A stretch of DNA of 64,000 nt from Aplidium turbinatum (lineage: Eukaryota; Chordata; Ascidiacea; Aplousobranchia; Polyclinidae). Below, piece after piece: positions 11,601-23,600 of this stretch. Position 1 is the stretch's first letter. Every line of letters starts with the position of its first letter. The notes beneath the pieces are model-generated. The model did no database searches, was not told where the DNA came from, and saw only the letters and a list, made by a program, of their open reading frames with translations. A program made the position numbers and the translations under genes. The stretch is taken from contig OU964934.1 in assembly GCA_918807975.1 (NCBI GenBank), forward strand, positions 14,198,001-14,262,000, read 5' to 3'.

Positions 11601-14600
11601 GGCTTGAAAGACCCAAGCCGATTTCGACAGTGCAAAAAAAAAATGGGATTGTCATTTGCACGGTTTGAATTTGAAATGAAGTGAACCAGCACCTCGTCAT
11701 TCCGCCGGTAGTTGAGTTTTGATGAGATTCGATCGGCAGAGGCCAGCTTCTTTGTTCGTCTGGTCGATATCGCGGCCTTACCACAGCCAACGTCATCATG
11801 GGCGTGGTTGCAGGCGACAACTTCGAAGTAGTACTCGGTGAAGTGGTGCAGCCTTGGAAGAATGGAAGAAACATAAATCAATGCAAGATGAGCATTTTCC
11901 TAGATACACGCGGTTTATGCATGTATGTAAATCTCACAGTGGTACAGACTTACAAATGACCGGGCATGGCTTTCAGTATGAATGCCATTTCCTTAACGCA
12001 AGTAAAAAAATGAAAACATCGCATGTGAGTTCCCATCTCATCAAAAAACAGTGCTGGTGGAAAACGATCACCATTGCACTGCAGCAATAGTTGGCGAATG
12101 TTCTAGCAGCCGTGCTTGGCCGCTTGAAAAAGAGCAAAAACATTTTAATGGCTATTCTTGTCGGATGTCCAAATTCTCTCTGACATTTACAAAATGAATT
12201 GTGGAGTTTTTATTTAAGTTGATCGTATTGCAGTTATTTTCAGTGAGATGTCGTTCAATAATAATAATAATAATAAAAAAACAATAACAACGACCAACTA
12301 ACAAAAAAGCGTTCTTATTTATTCAAACAAGATTGGCTCTGCTAGCTAGGTACAAATTTTTAAGCAGGCGCTTGTATATTGCAATGGAGTTTTCGGTTCG
12401 ATCAATTCCATAATACGTCTTGATAATATTCACGTCTCTGGAAAGCCTCATTAAAAACCTCAGACAACAAAATCCGTCACTTTTACATTGATTCAACGTC
12501 TACAAAACGTAAAAATGAAAGATTTTGCTGTTTGGGACGGAATTGCCGACGTGACAGAAACTTCGAAAGACCAACACAGAGAACTGAATTGAACTGATAT
12601 GGGAATTCGGGTGTGAAAAAATGCACTGGCTTCAAAATGACTGAACATTATAGAACATAAAGGGCCCATACTTTTTCCTTCCAAACTATGGTTTAATTTC
12701 TTTCTTTTTCAATTTTATTTACTGCCGCACGCAAGACGCAGTTCTCAGGTAAAATTTACCAGCTTCGTAAATTGAAGCATAATTTTAACACTGCAATTAT
12801 TAATATCCGTCGCTGAGTTGAAGTCGCGTGACTTAACAATGACAGTTCTTCAAAAGTAATAGCAAACAACAATATTATACTTTACGGAAACTTTTCTTCA
12901 CAACTAGAACAGGATACTGGAGTGCAGAAACGTGAACTGTCGAATTTGATGATGATGAGGGACAGTGATGATTGGACGAAACTACGTTAACGGTGTCCTA
13001 GTAAGCCCGAATGGAAATGATGATGATACGCAAATGGTAAAATCTTTGTCATTTGTCATAGCTTGGAAAGACAGCTAGTGCACAAGCTGCTCTGGAGGTG
13101 TTGTTGCCTTGGACGGGACAAAACCAGTTCATACTCTAGGACTTCTCAAATTTCGAGGTCATCAAGGACCGAGATATCTAGTGAAAAACTATTGAATTCG
13201 AATTTAGACAGGAAAAGGATGGAAAGATGATTGGTCACGTATTCATGAGTATTATTAATCACTTATTGTCTCACCCAGTGAGTGTGAAGGTGGTGTCATT
13301 CACTTGGATTGTCATCAACTCTTCTTCAGGTTCCCGGATGTGTGGGTTTTCTGGAAGCAAAACAAAAGTGTTGTGAATCAAAATTTGACATGTTTTCATT
13401 TGCGATCGACTTTCTCATGGAGACTAAAGAAGCCATACTTGCCCCTTTTTTTAAGATCAAGAGACGTCGAAACGATGTACAGTGTTTGTTAGCTAAGGTT
13501 GCTGTCAAGAAAAATTCAGTTCAGAAACAGGAAATCCTAAAATGAGGTGCGGTGTGCAAGCCTTTAGGAAAGGCGTTTGCAAAATTGAGTTGTATCTGGC
13601 TAAGCTTGATGGCAAACAAACACATTGTACAGATTGACGGCTGCTGACGCAATTGTACTGATTATGACGAAATCATAGTCGAAACTTTAAAAGACTTTAT
13701 CGACCACACATAACTGCATTAAAAAGTGTCAATCTTAACTGGCACCCTTGCTTAGCTATATCATCACTATAACCAATTAACAAACTTAACCAATTAGCAC
13801 GGATGTCTGAATGTTGTTCATCAATGGAATGCAAGACCTTATAACTTAAAGCTTTGGTCAAACCAGATCGTTCAGCTAGTGCGTAACATAACACTTGTCG
13901 ACGTCAGGTTCTTGCAACCGCTATGAAATTATCGATTGAAACATGTGCAATGTGAAATCTTTAAACGTTAATTATCAGGTGGGAGAAACAACGCGTTCTT
14001 CAATTTTCAGACAGCCACTCTGGGCAGGCGGTTCAAAAAATGGACACAGTTGTAAATCATTATCAAAAAATGTGTTTTTGTTTTGGCAGGGAAACTAATC
14101 TCGCTTGCCATGCTCAACAAAATTTACTGACGTTGAAACAACATAGAAGTAACTTCCAACTGCAACAATTACATTGATAAGTTGATAACTTTTTGAAGAG
14201 AAGTTCTGACAACAACCACCTCTCCGAACATAAACAGCTGGCAAAGTTGGACCTTTACACATTAATTAAACGTCTGCAAACAGTGAATCAGTACCACAAA
14301 AAGCCGATTTTGCTATCTAGAGCAAATACAACACTAGAAAAGGCACAGCAGAAATACTTGAAATTTCGAACAAAAATCTAAAAACAAAAATGCAGCACAG
14401 TGAACAATTCCACGAGTCGTGGTTTGTTGACAGCAGCTGCATCACAAGACCTTACCAGTGACAATAGGAGGCGGACTTGGGGAGGTGGCGCCCGCACCAA
14501 CACTTTGGTTGTTTTGCTGAGTACTTGAAGTTGTATTCCAAACGGTTGCGGTGGAATTGGCAGCGGTTATGTTCACAGAGCGACCGTATCTGAAGCAAAT

Positions 14601-17600
14601 TTTGACACAAACTTTAAAATGGAGGTGGTAGATGAAGGTGAGGTTTTCTTTCAAGGCACGGGAGCTTAATTCGAAACCGCGCTAAGTCATGACATTCTTG
14701 TATGAAAATACGCGAGCAAAAAATACGTTTTGGAAATCGCAACTAAACAAACTCTCCTGAATAAAATCCACAACCAGATTCACACTTGTAATCGTGTCAC
14801 GAATGTGGTTTATCAAGATGATCCAGTGACGAGTTACTTTTTCATAGAAAAATGTTCCCAGGAGATTCTGCCAGGTTGGGAATCCATCACAGATCAGAGG
14901 AAAACAACAATGTTCTCGGCTCAACAAATTTGATGATTAAGAATGAGTAAGAAATAAACACCCAGAGCGTGAAAACTGTGGCAACATGGTTGTCGTCCGG
15001 TTTTATGCCAACACAAAAACTAGAAGTTATGCATCTTAAAAAGTTGGTAGGTTTACAGGAGAATAAAGCTTTGGTACATTTTGAAACAATATACATTGCA
15101 GATTAAATTCCTGATGAGGACACACGCACGTGTCGAAAACGTTTGAGTCATTATGCTAGATATTTTGTTTGCAGAAGAAATTTACAAAATTGCATAAGTA
15201 TTACATGAAAAACATTACAGCACAGTATTATTCTACAATTGCAATCAAGTGTTAAAACCACGATAATCTAGTTCTAACAAGGAACAACAGATGTCAATAT
15301 TACCTTGCATGAAAATTGTGAACACTGCGCTTCTTTCTTGAAGCAGAAGCATCTACACCACTGCGGTCGAAATCTCCGCCCTCTTCTCGCCTTCAAACAG
15401 ACAAAAGTTCAACGTTATACTTCGACATCAGCTTGGCTATTTACTCATTTCAAAAGTGTGGCACAAACCTTCCTATGTGTGCTGAAAGGTGGTGGTACTT
15501 CAGGGAACAATACCGACAGCAGCGGTGAAACAAGTCAGACAGAAAATTCAACACCAAACCTTTCAAGAAACGGACCCGTTTAGCAAAAGTTGCCTCTGTT
15601 ACATGGTTTCAACGTCGCTAATCGTTAAAACGATGAAAAAAAAACATAACTTTGTCTAGCTGAGGATTCGTTGCCCCTGCGTCACCAACTACTTCGCTTC
15701 GACGACACGAAATGCAACGGACTTTGATGCCAGGGACTCAGCATCTAACTATCTAAAACAAATCAACCGTTTTTTACATTTAAATGCAGACGTTGAATCA
15801 ATGCAAAAAAATGGTTGATTTGCTGCCTTGGTGGTTCACACTGTTGACAAGCATTATTGATCAGTTTTGACAGCGTTGAAGCTGATGAACAGGACTGGTT
15901 GTGCAATTTCCACACACACATACAGCTAACATACGCTTACAACGTTGTTAAACGTCGAGAAAATGTAAAAATATCAACTTTCGCTGACTTGGATGAAATG
16001 TAATCTTTGACGCATACTGGACCAATCAGCCATTTTGTTTTTCGAGTCGCAATCGTCTAAAAACAACACCAGCCAGCTAATTGTTCTTCTTACATTGATT
16101 CAACGTCTACAGACGTGGAAAAGGACTGTTTGCTTGTTCAGAAGTCGTATTTTATTTGAGGTGTTCGTCATTCATTTGATGAACATTTAATAACTACCAG
16201 TTTGTGAGAACTTTAATTAAAATGGATAACGGAATAATTACTCATTTTTTTGAAATGGACATGAACACCAGGTACTGCAAATTCCCAACTGGTAAAACCT
16301 GTCTTTTCACATCAATTCAATGTCTGCAGACACTGAATCAGGGAAACAATGACCAATTTTGCTAGCTGGGTCCTTGTAACGAGAAACCATGGCAAAAAAT
16401 GTACGATTTACTGTAGATACGGCCAACAGCTAAAAAGCGATCGAATGACAAACGTAGAAAGAAATATGTAAAACTAGTCCTGGCGTATGAGATTCAAGCT
16501 TAGCAATTGTACAGTTGGGTAAGGCGGTTACAAGCCAGGACAAAATTTATTTCTTGTAGAGATCAGACCAGTGGTAGCCACATGACATCACCCAAGTGTG
16601 TGAAGCAGCCAAGCGTGAGTGTCCTTTTCAACCTGAATACAAACCAAATTTCGGCCAATGAGGTCAATCTTATACGCATAATCTGTAACATGTTTGATAC
16701 AATAGCAAATGGCCAGCAAGCGTTGGATCACTTGGTGGCTGGAAGCAATAAAAACAGCATGTTGTACCTAGACAGACTTAAAGACCACTTAAAGATGAAA
16801 ACATTTTTTGTCCCACCAAATTACCAAACAAGATCTCTGCCCAAGGGAAGAAGAATTGGAGGTCAAAAGTAGATGCTAAAATTGGCAAAAAAGACATCAG
16901 TTCAGTGTAAGGTATATCTGGAACAAAATCAAGCCCAACAACCGAAATGCATTGCAAATAGGCTGAAAAAACTGACAGACCCTGCTAGCGGGACAAACGC
17001 CGGGTCTCATCTATAAAAGAGAGGACAAATGGATGATGATGAGTAGTCTGCTCGTGTCAACTCAATAAGTTTAAGACTCAATAAGTTTAGTCAATTCACT
17101 TACCCATAGATGATACTGTTGATGAGAAAATCTTCGAAGGTTGTCCACTCCAAAATGTCGCTTTCAGTCTTGGTGGTTTGCTTGTCGCAAGAACAACAAT
17201 TCTAAAGTGCAAATATTCTAGTTAATATGTAAATTGCGTTATGAAATATGGAAGCTACGAAACTTCCTATCAGGAAGCGTACCTCAGCCAGCAAACCAGT
17301 ATTTTTTTACATTGATTAAACGTCAGCAGACGTAAATCAATGTAAAAAAAGACTGATTTGCTGGCTGAGGTCGTCTGCAACTGGTTGAGATTATTCACAA
17401 AGCAGATATTACAGCAGCACTAGCATAAGATTGTAAACAAAAATGGCAGTGAATTTTTACGTTTGCAACACGTGAAGAAAGTACTGGCTTTCCAGCGAAC
17501 ACAAGCCATCTTATTCGCATCACTTTAATGTTTAGCGACGTAAAAAAAAGTAAGCTGTGTTTGCTGGGTTGCGATTAGCGGCGAGAAAGATATTGTTTGC

Positions 17601-20600
17601 AGGCTAATTGGACCCAAATTGGATGATACAAAATAAACGGCTGAGATAAAGTAGGTAGACGGGTAGATACTGATAGCCACTATAACTGTTGTACATCAGT
17701 TGTAACAATCAGTACATAATATCCTTCGTAAAGCAGAGGAACAAGTTAGCTTAGAAGACCTCACACAGTCACACAACACAGTTTTTTTTTTGAAACGGAC
17801 GAACGCACAATGATTTTGAACAAAATCGAAACGAAAAGCCAAAAAGATTATAGAGAAAATTGAAGCGTAGTTTGGAATCAAAAATCTTTCACAAAATGTA
17901 CCTGATTGGTAACTCCATCGCTTTCTCCATCGGAAGTGTCTTTCTCCTCAGTTTCCGGCTGGTTTTGATGATCGTTATTGCGAAGGGATTCTGAAATTGT
18001 GAAAACAAAAACGATCAGCCAACATACTGATGCCAGATGGAATACCTGACGTTCTTTGTTTTTTTCAGTCAAAAAACAGCTTTTTTTCACACGTTGAACC
18101 GATATCAAAATGACCGATTATGTTAGCCGGGTTCAACGCCCAGTATTTTGATGACGATGACCACACAAGAAAACACATTACTCATAAAGAAAAACAGCAC
18201 AATTTATACGAGCAGGAGTAACAACTCATTAACATTGTAGCGCTGTCTTGCGAGCTTCCTGACAGTTTTGACACAACATACGCATGTTAGATCATGAAAA
18301 GCAGCTGTAGTATCTTTCAACGCTGAACGTGCAAGATATGATCATTTCTACGCTAGGTTTTTGTTGTTTTGATGTGAAACGACGAAAATACGACCTTAGA
18401 AACTAAAAACTTGTTTTAACTTACGTCCATTGTCAACGCAAGTGTCCACTGAATTCACAACTGTAAGATCATCTCGTTGTCGCTTCCATCTGACAACGTA
18501 GTGGGATATATTGCCGTTCGGGTGCTGCGGTGGCCGCCAAGTCACTGTGATCGCCGAGTGGTTAAGTGACACCAACTTAAGTGAGCGTGGCAGGCTTGGC
18601 CCTGATAAAAAAATGAACGCGTTATGTTGTTGGAAAACAACAAGCGAGGAAGCGAACGTTTTTATTGTCGTTGGACGTTGAAACGATGTAAAAAGGAAAC
18701 TTTTCGAATTGTAAAAGCAATCATTCAGATTCAATAACATCATGTAGTTCTATATATCAGCAGATGATAAACGCACGGAAAGCTACATGAAACTCCCTTA
18801 TTTACAAATCGAAGCTAATCAAAGACGATTAAAAACTGACTGTCAAAACACTTCCAGCATTGCTCAGACAAAAGGCATAAACACAGTGAAAATCAACATG
18901 TGCTCAATATAGCTAGACAGGTTTTTCAGTTTTTCTATTTATTTTAAACAAGAAAGCTGAAAAGAATGTTAATCGATCAAAAGTAGAAAAATTAAAATGG
19001 TTTAAAAATATTAAAGTAGCAAAACACTTTCGTTCTAACATTTATTCAAACATAAAAAAAAAACGAACAACATACCGAAGCAATACGTAGCCTACCAAAG
19101 TGCAAATATTCTACACACTGCACGGGAGATATAACTGCAAATCAATTAAAATATTCAAAAACGGAGAATAAAGCGTTGAAATAACGGATATTTTATGTTG
19201 AAGTTTACCTTTGCTGACCAAAAACAGGAATAAAGAGAGGGCGATCTACTTGCCAGTTATCACAAGGCTGAGTAGTCACTTTTGAACAGGAGCAGATGCG
19301 TATGGGCATGGTATGGAACAGTAACTCTGCTATTAAACCTACGTTTCTAATCCACTACAAGCACACTTATGTTTGAGCCATGACATGACCTAACTATGCC
19401 GTATCACAATATAATCTATGGTTTATAGACCATATGGCCCTTCTCTAATTACCATTTTAGCAGACTAAGGGGGATAATAAACTATTCAAGCATATTTATA
19501 AAGTTGTGAGTGTCGGCAAAGCACATCAAAAAACCATTAAAAATCGAAAACCCATCACGCCAGCCAAAGTGAAATTAAAACATAACCGGTTTAAGCTTGC
19601 AGCGGCCAAAAAGGATCGACTTACATCTTCCTCGAAAAATTCACAGTTGTGACTGTAAGGTTGAGAAATAAAAAGCGTGAGTTTGTTTGTGACCGTTCAG
19701 CTTGATATTTAAACCCTTAAAAATACGAAGTAATTTGACAAGGTTTCATCTTTAGACAGAAAAAGCGAACCCATAAACCAACGTTGGGAACGAACAGAAA
19801 AAAATATGATTTGATGCTTAAATTACAGCAGTATCTACAGTAGTATGACGTCAAGAGAACAAACTAGACATTCGCTAATGTTCAAGTGGCTACATTACGA
19901 TATGTTGAACAAGTTACAAGTCGGTGGAAGTCATTCAAATATTTCAAAGATGAAACTGTCTCCTGATAATGTTGTAATTAATTGCCAGGTTTGAAGAGAA
20001 TAACTACATCGGACAACCACACAATCTCATCTTTCATCCTGTTACGAATTTCACTTTTTACTGTCGCGTACATTCAACGTTGCACGACATGCAATTAACG
20101 AATGTGAACTGCCAAAACCAGAAATCATTAGCCAAGCTGACAAAGTTAACAGAATTCAAAAACAGGATTGGTACCACATCACCACTCAAGCTACAATCAA
20201 GCGACAATAATAATTTGTTGTCAAATTTCAATGAATTTTTGCTGGTTAGTGATTTTAGTGCTGAAACTCTATTCTCATATAAAAATATAAGGCCAAAAAC
20301 GACCGATTTGTTGTCTGGGACATATATACAATATAGTTTGAAACACAGACCACATTTTACTCATTTTCAAATTTATCATGTAAAAGCTCAATTTGGCAAT
20401 GTCTCAGATTGGAACACAATAATAAGTGGGCAAGTCTTGAAAAACAAAGAGAGCGAGAAAAAAAGTCTACTGGGGTCAAACAAGCAGAAGTGAAGTAAAC
20501 TTTTAATGACTCATTAGCGAAAGGTTTAGAGAAATCGTGTTGACTCATAAAAGCGCTAACCACGTGTTGTTCCAACCGCCTTGAAATGAAATCTTGCTAC

Positions 20601-23600
20601 ATGACCAGTGGTTTGACTCAACTTTAAAAGCGATCTCTCAGTTGAAATGCGAGTGTGCTGGTGGAAAGGTTTGCCGGCTAAGTGAGTCGTGAGAGCATCT
20701 ACTTCTATCGTAACTAATTCTTTCCAAGATAGCAAATCAGTCATTTTTTAACTTGATTCATCGTCTGCAAACGTTGAATCAATGTTAAAAAATACTTTAT
20801 TTACCGGCTGGGTTCCCACTAGCAGCGATTTATACATTCGTGGAGCTGTCGAGTGTTCATCGTGTTTCACAACAGTTGTTGACATGTAATTTATGAACAA
20901 CCCAGACAGCAAAATTGAATCAATGTAAATGTGAAGGATTTTGCTGTACGGAAAGTCATCTTCAAGCATGTCAAAACATGAATTGAACGTTGTTACAACT
21001 TACAACTGTAAACATACGTTTTACATTGTTACCATTGGGGGAAAACTAATAACCCTTGAAAAATAGCCTTGCAAAACTCAACAGAGCACGTAAAAACAAA
21101 AGTTTTCTCTTCGATGTTATTCAAACCTAACTTAGTGTACTAGTGTAGTACCATAAGTATCAAGTTTCGATAAAAAAGCATGGTCAACTATTTCTTCACA
21201 CTATGTAAATTAGAAAACAAATTCTACTGGAAGCACTATTCAGTTGGTTAAAAGGCTTAAACAAAGAATCTGACAATCAAGATATACATAAAGCTATCAG
21301 CTGAGGCAAGAATGTACTGTGTGACTGGCTGTTGGTGAGCGCGCATGGCTTTCGGTGTTTCGTAGAGTAACGAAAACAGTTGAGAAAATCACGCGAAGCG
21401 CTTACGCCGGGATTGGCGCATTTTAAAGTTGTTTGTTATAAGACAAAGGCAATCTTTGTGTGACGTCACAGCAAAGCGGCGACAAGATAGGATGTTGCTG
21501 GCTGGACAACGCAATTACACAAACAGCAAGCGATTTAGATTTTTCAGTAGTTTGTGGCAAAGGACCAGCTCGCTATATCTTTTGTGCTGTGCAGCTGAAA
21601 AATTCTTCACAAAACCAAGATTCGTTTCATACTGCTCTTGTTGATGAAGCTGAGCCAAAAGAAATCGCTCTAACGCATGGTGAAATTATCAATTATTAAA
21701 GTTGCTTTGGTCAAGCTTAACTTTTAGACACTTTGCATACAAAAATAGACAACATCTGCGCAAATCACTAGCCCTACATTATACCACAGCAGCCAAACGT
21801 AAGTCATTGGCTGAAACATCCAAGCACAACCAACGACTTTGTCGTAAGTGCTAACATGACTACGTTTAAATACAGTCGTCCGTGGATAAAATTTATCAAA
21901 ACTGATCCGTAAATGAAAGGTACGTTGATAAGAAACAAAAATTGTTTATTGTGAAATCCACACGTCAGACGTGCTGTACCTCACAACTGCAGACGTCGTC
22001 AGCAGACGTTGAATCAATCTAAAAATCGGTTCATTTGCTGTCTGGGCTGATACAGCGACTTCGAAACTTACAGTAAAGTTAAACACACAATTTCCAGACA
22101 GAGAATTCGCTTTCTTGCACTACAGAATAAGCAAGGCACAACAACACAACAAAAATAGTTTTGCATAATTTCAGTGCGGTTAACAAACTTTGCAATCGAA
22201 AATAAGAGCATGAGTTCATGAAACCGTTGAAGCCATGAAGATCAACATAAACATTAAAACCATAAAGCACAGGGATGTATGTTGTGTAATATGTTCAAGA
22301 TTCAATTCAAATTACTGTTCTTGTTATTTTTACCTAGTCTACTGTAAAGTTATGCTATAAATGGTGAAGATCGAAAGAGTTAGCTTAAGCCGCCTTCAAG
22401 CATGTTATTACTCGTTTCGTCAAGACATAGCCGTGAGACTAAACATAAAAAACATATTTTAAAAAGTTAAATCAAATATAGTTATCACTCTCTAAACCCT
22501 TGACAGCCTGTTTCACCCTAAAAGGAGGATCATCAGAAGGTCCTTATTCAAATAGAATATAATTCAAATATATTTCAAAAAGTTTATTACTTACTGCTTG
22601 GAGGAGTTTTGTAGTAATATATATCCGACTGAGCCCCTTTCCTCGCGGCAGCAGTTGTGTATGTAGCGATATAGAAAGCATATTTAGTGTACGGGGTCAG
22701 ACCATGGATCCAGGTGTCAGTAAACTTGCTGTTGAAACCAAACGTACTTCCAGCCACGTCTTCAATTGACCAACTGAACACAAAAACTTGGATATACAGA
22801 AGCCGGTTGGGAATAAAGAATGATGCTTGTTTTGCACCATTTAATTCGTATGTTTCAACGCAAAGTAACAGGAAAACAAAGTAGGCGCAATTCAAGAATT
22901 TCAAAACATTTTGTTACAATTTGCTTGCAAAAGAACGCTAAGCTTTTTCACAATGTCTTATTGTTGTCTAGCAGCTATGAATCATAATTATGATACTTGA
23001 TAAAACATCTTACCTGCTTTTACCCAAAGAATCCTCTTCAAATCTTGTTGCATTTTCATGCTCCCTGAAATGCAATATTACTTGAAACAAGAGAGACAGT
23101 CTTCAAAAGTTAAAAAAAAACATATGTCTACAAGTAAACCGAAAATTGATTGTGACAAGTAAAAGCTAAACTTACGAAACTTTGAAGTAAACATGGAATC
23201 CTATGAGGGTTCTATAATCCTGAATCGACGGTGTCTTCCAAGATAGAGATACAAACGCACCTCCAATGGCGTCCCTAGCCCCTTCAATGGTGACATTTTC
23301 TATCCGATCCATATCGCCTGCAGAGGTCAAAACCACTTTGTGCATGTCATTCAACTTTGCAACTTGAAATAAATTGAAACCGAAAACTTGGACTCGATGA
23401 GACACTTGACGTAAGCGAAAGTATGCTGAAAAATCCCGGAAAGATTTTATGGAGTCGGAATGTATGTTTTTAGGTAACCGCTAAAACAAAGTGCCTACAT
23501 GTGATTCGGTCGCCATTTGTAGTCAGTGATATGTCGTTTGAATCCTCAATGGCTTCTGTGAGATTCGATATCTTGTCAATGAACTTTAAGCACAAGTATG

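Larger units (their letters stand above)
15391..17103. other. Receptor intron 17 (1.7 kb)
   Basis: Filled with hairpin elements: Pal-B copies at 15585-15662 and 15922-15992, Pal-A copies at 15751-15832, 16070-16140 and 16284-16370. A plus-strand open stretch at 16507-16872 shows no domain. The only other recognisable element is the downstream exon 18. Confidence 0.5.
18602..22594. other. Receptor intron 14 (4 kb, the longest)
   Basis: It holds palindromic element copies at 20724-20812, 20901-20951 and 21987-22046, one Pal-B-like hairpin near 18640-18706, and the SL-led repeat at 22469-22558. A plus-strand open stretch at 20080-20493 is AT-rich and shows no domain. No other exon is needed: exons 14 and 15 join in phase 1 with a continuous FnIII alignment. 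Confidence 0.55.

Noticed and set aside
15305-15583. Plus-strand open frame over the furin-site exon
   Set aside because: It is antisense to exon 18; the minus-strand reading has the RKKR site and exact splice phases.
16507-16872. Plus-strand open frame in receptor intron 17
   Set aside because: No domain, no start context, and no splice partner; AT-rich sequence allows such chance frames.
20080-20493. Plus-strand 137-codon open frame in receptor intron 14
   Set aside because: Low-complexity Lys/Asn/Leu composition and no recognisable motif.
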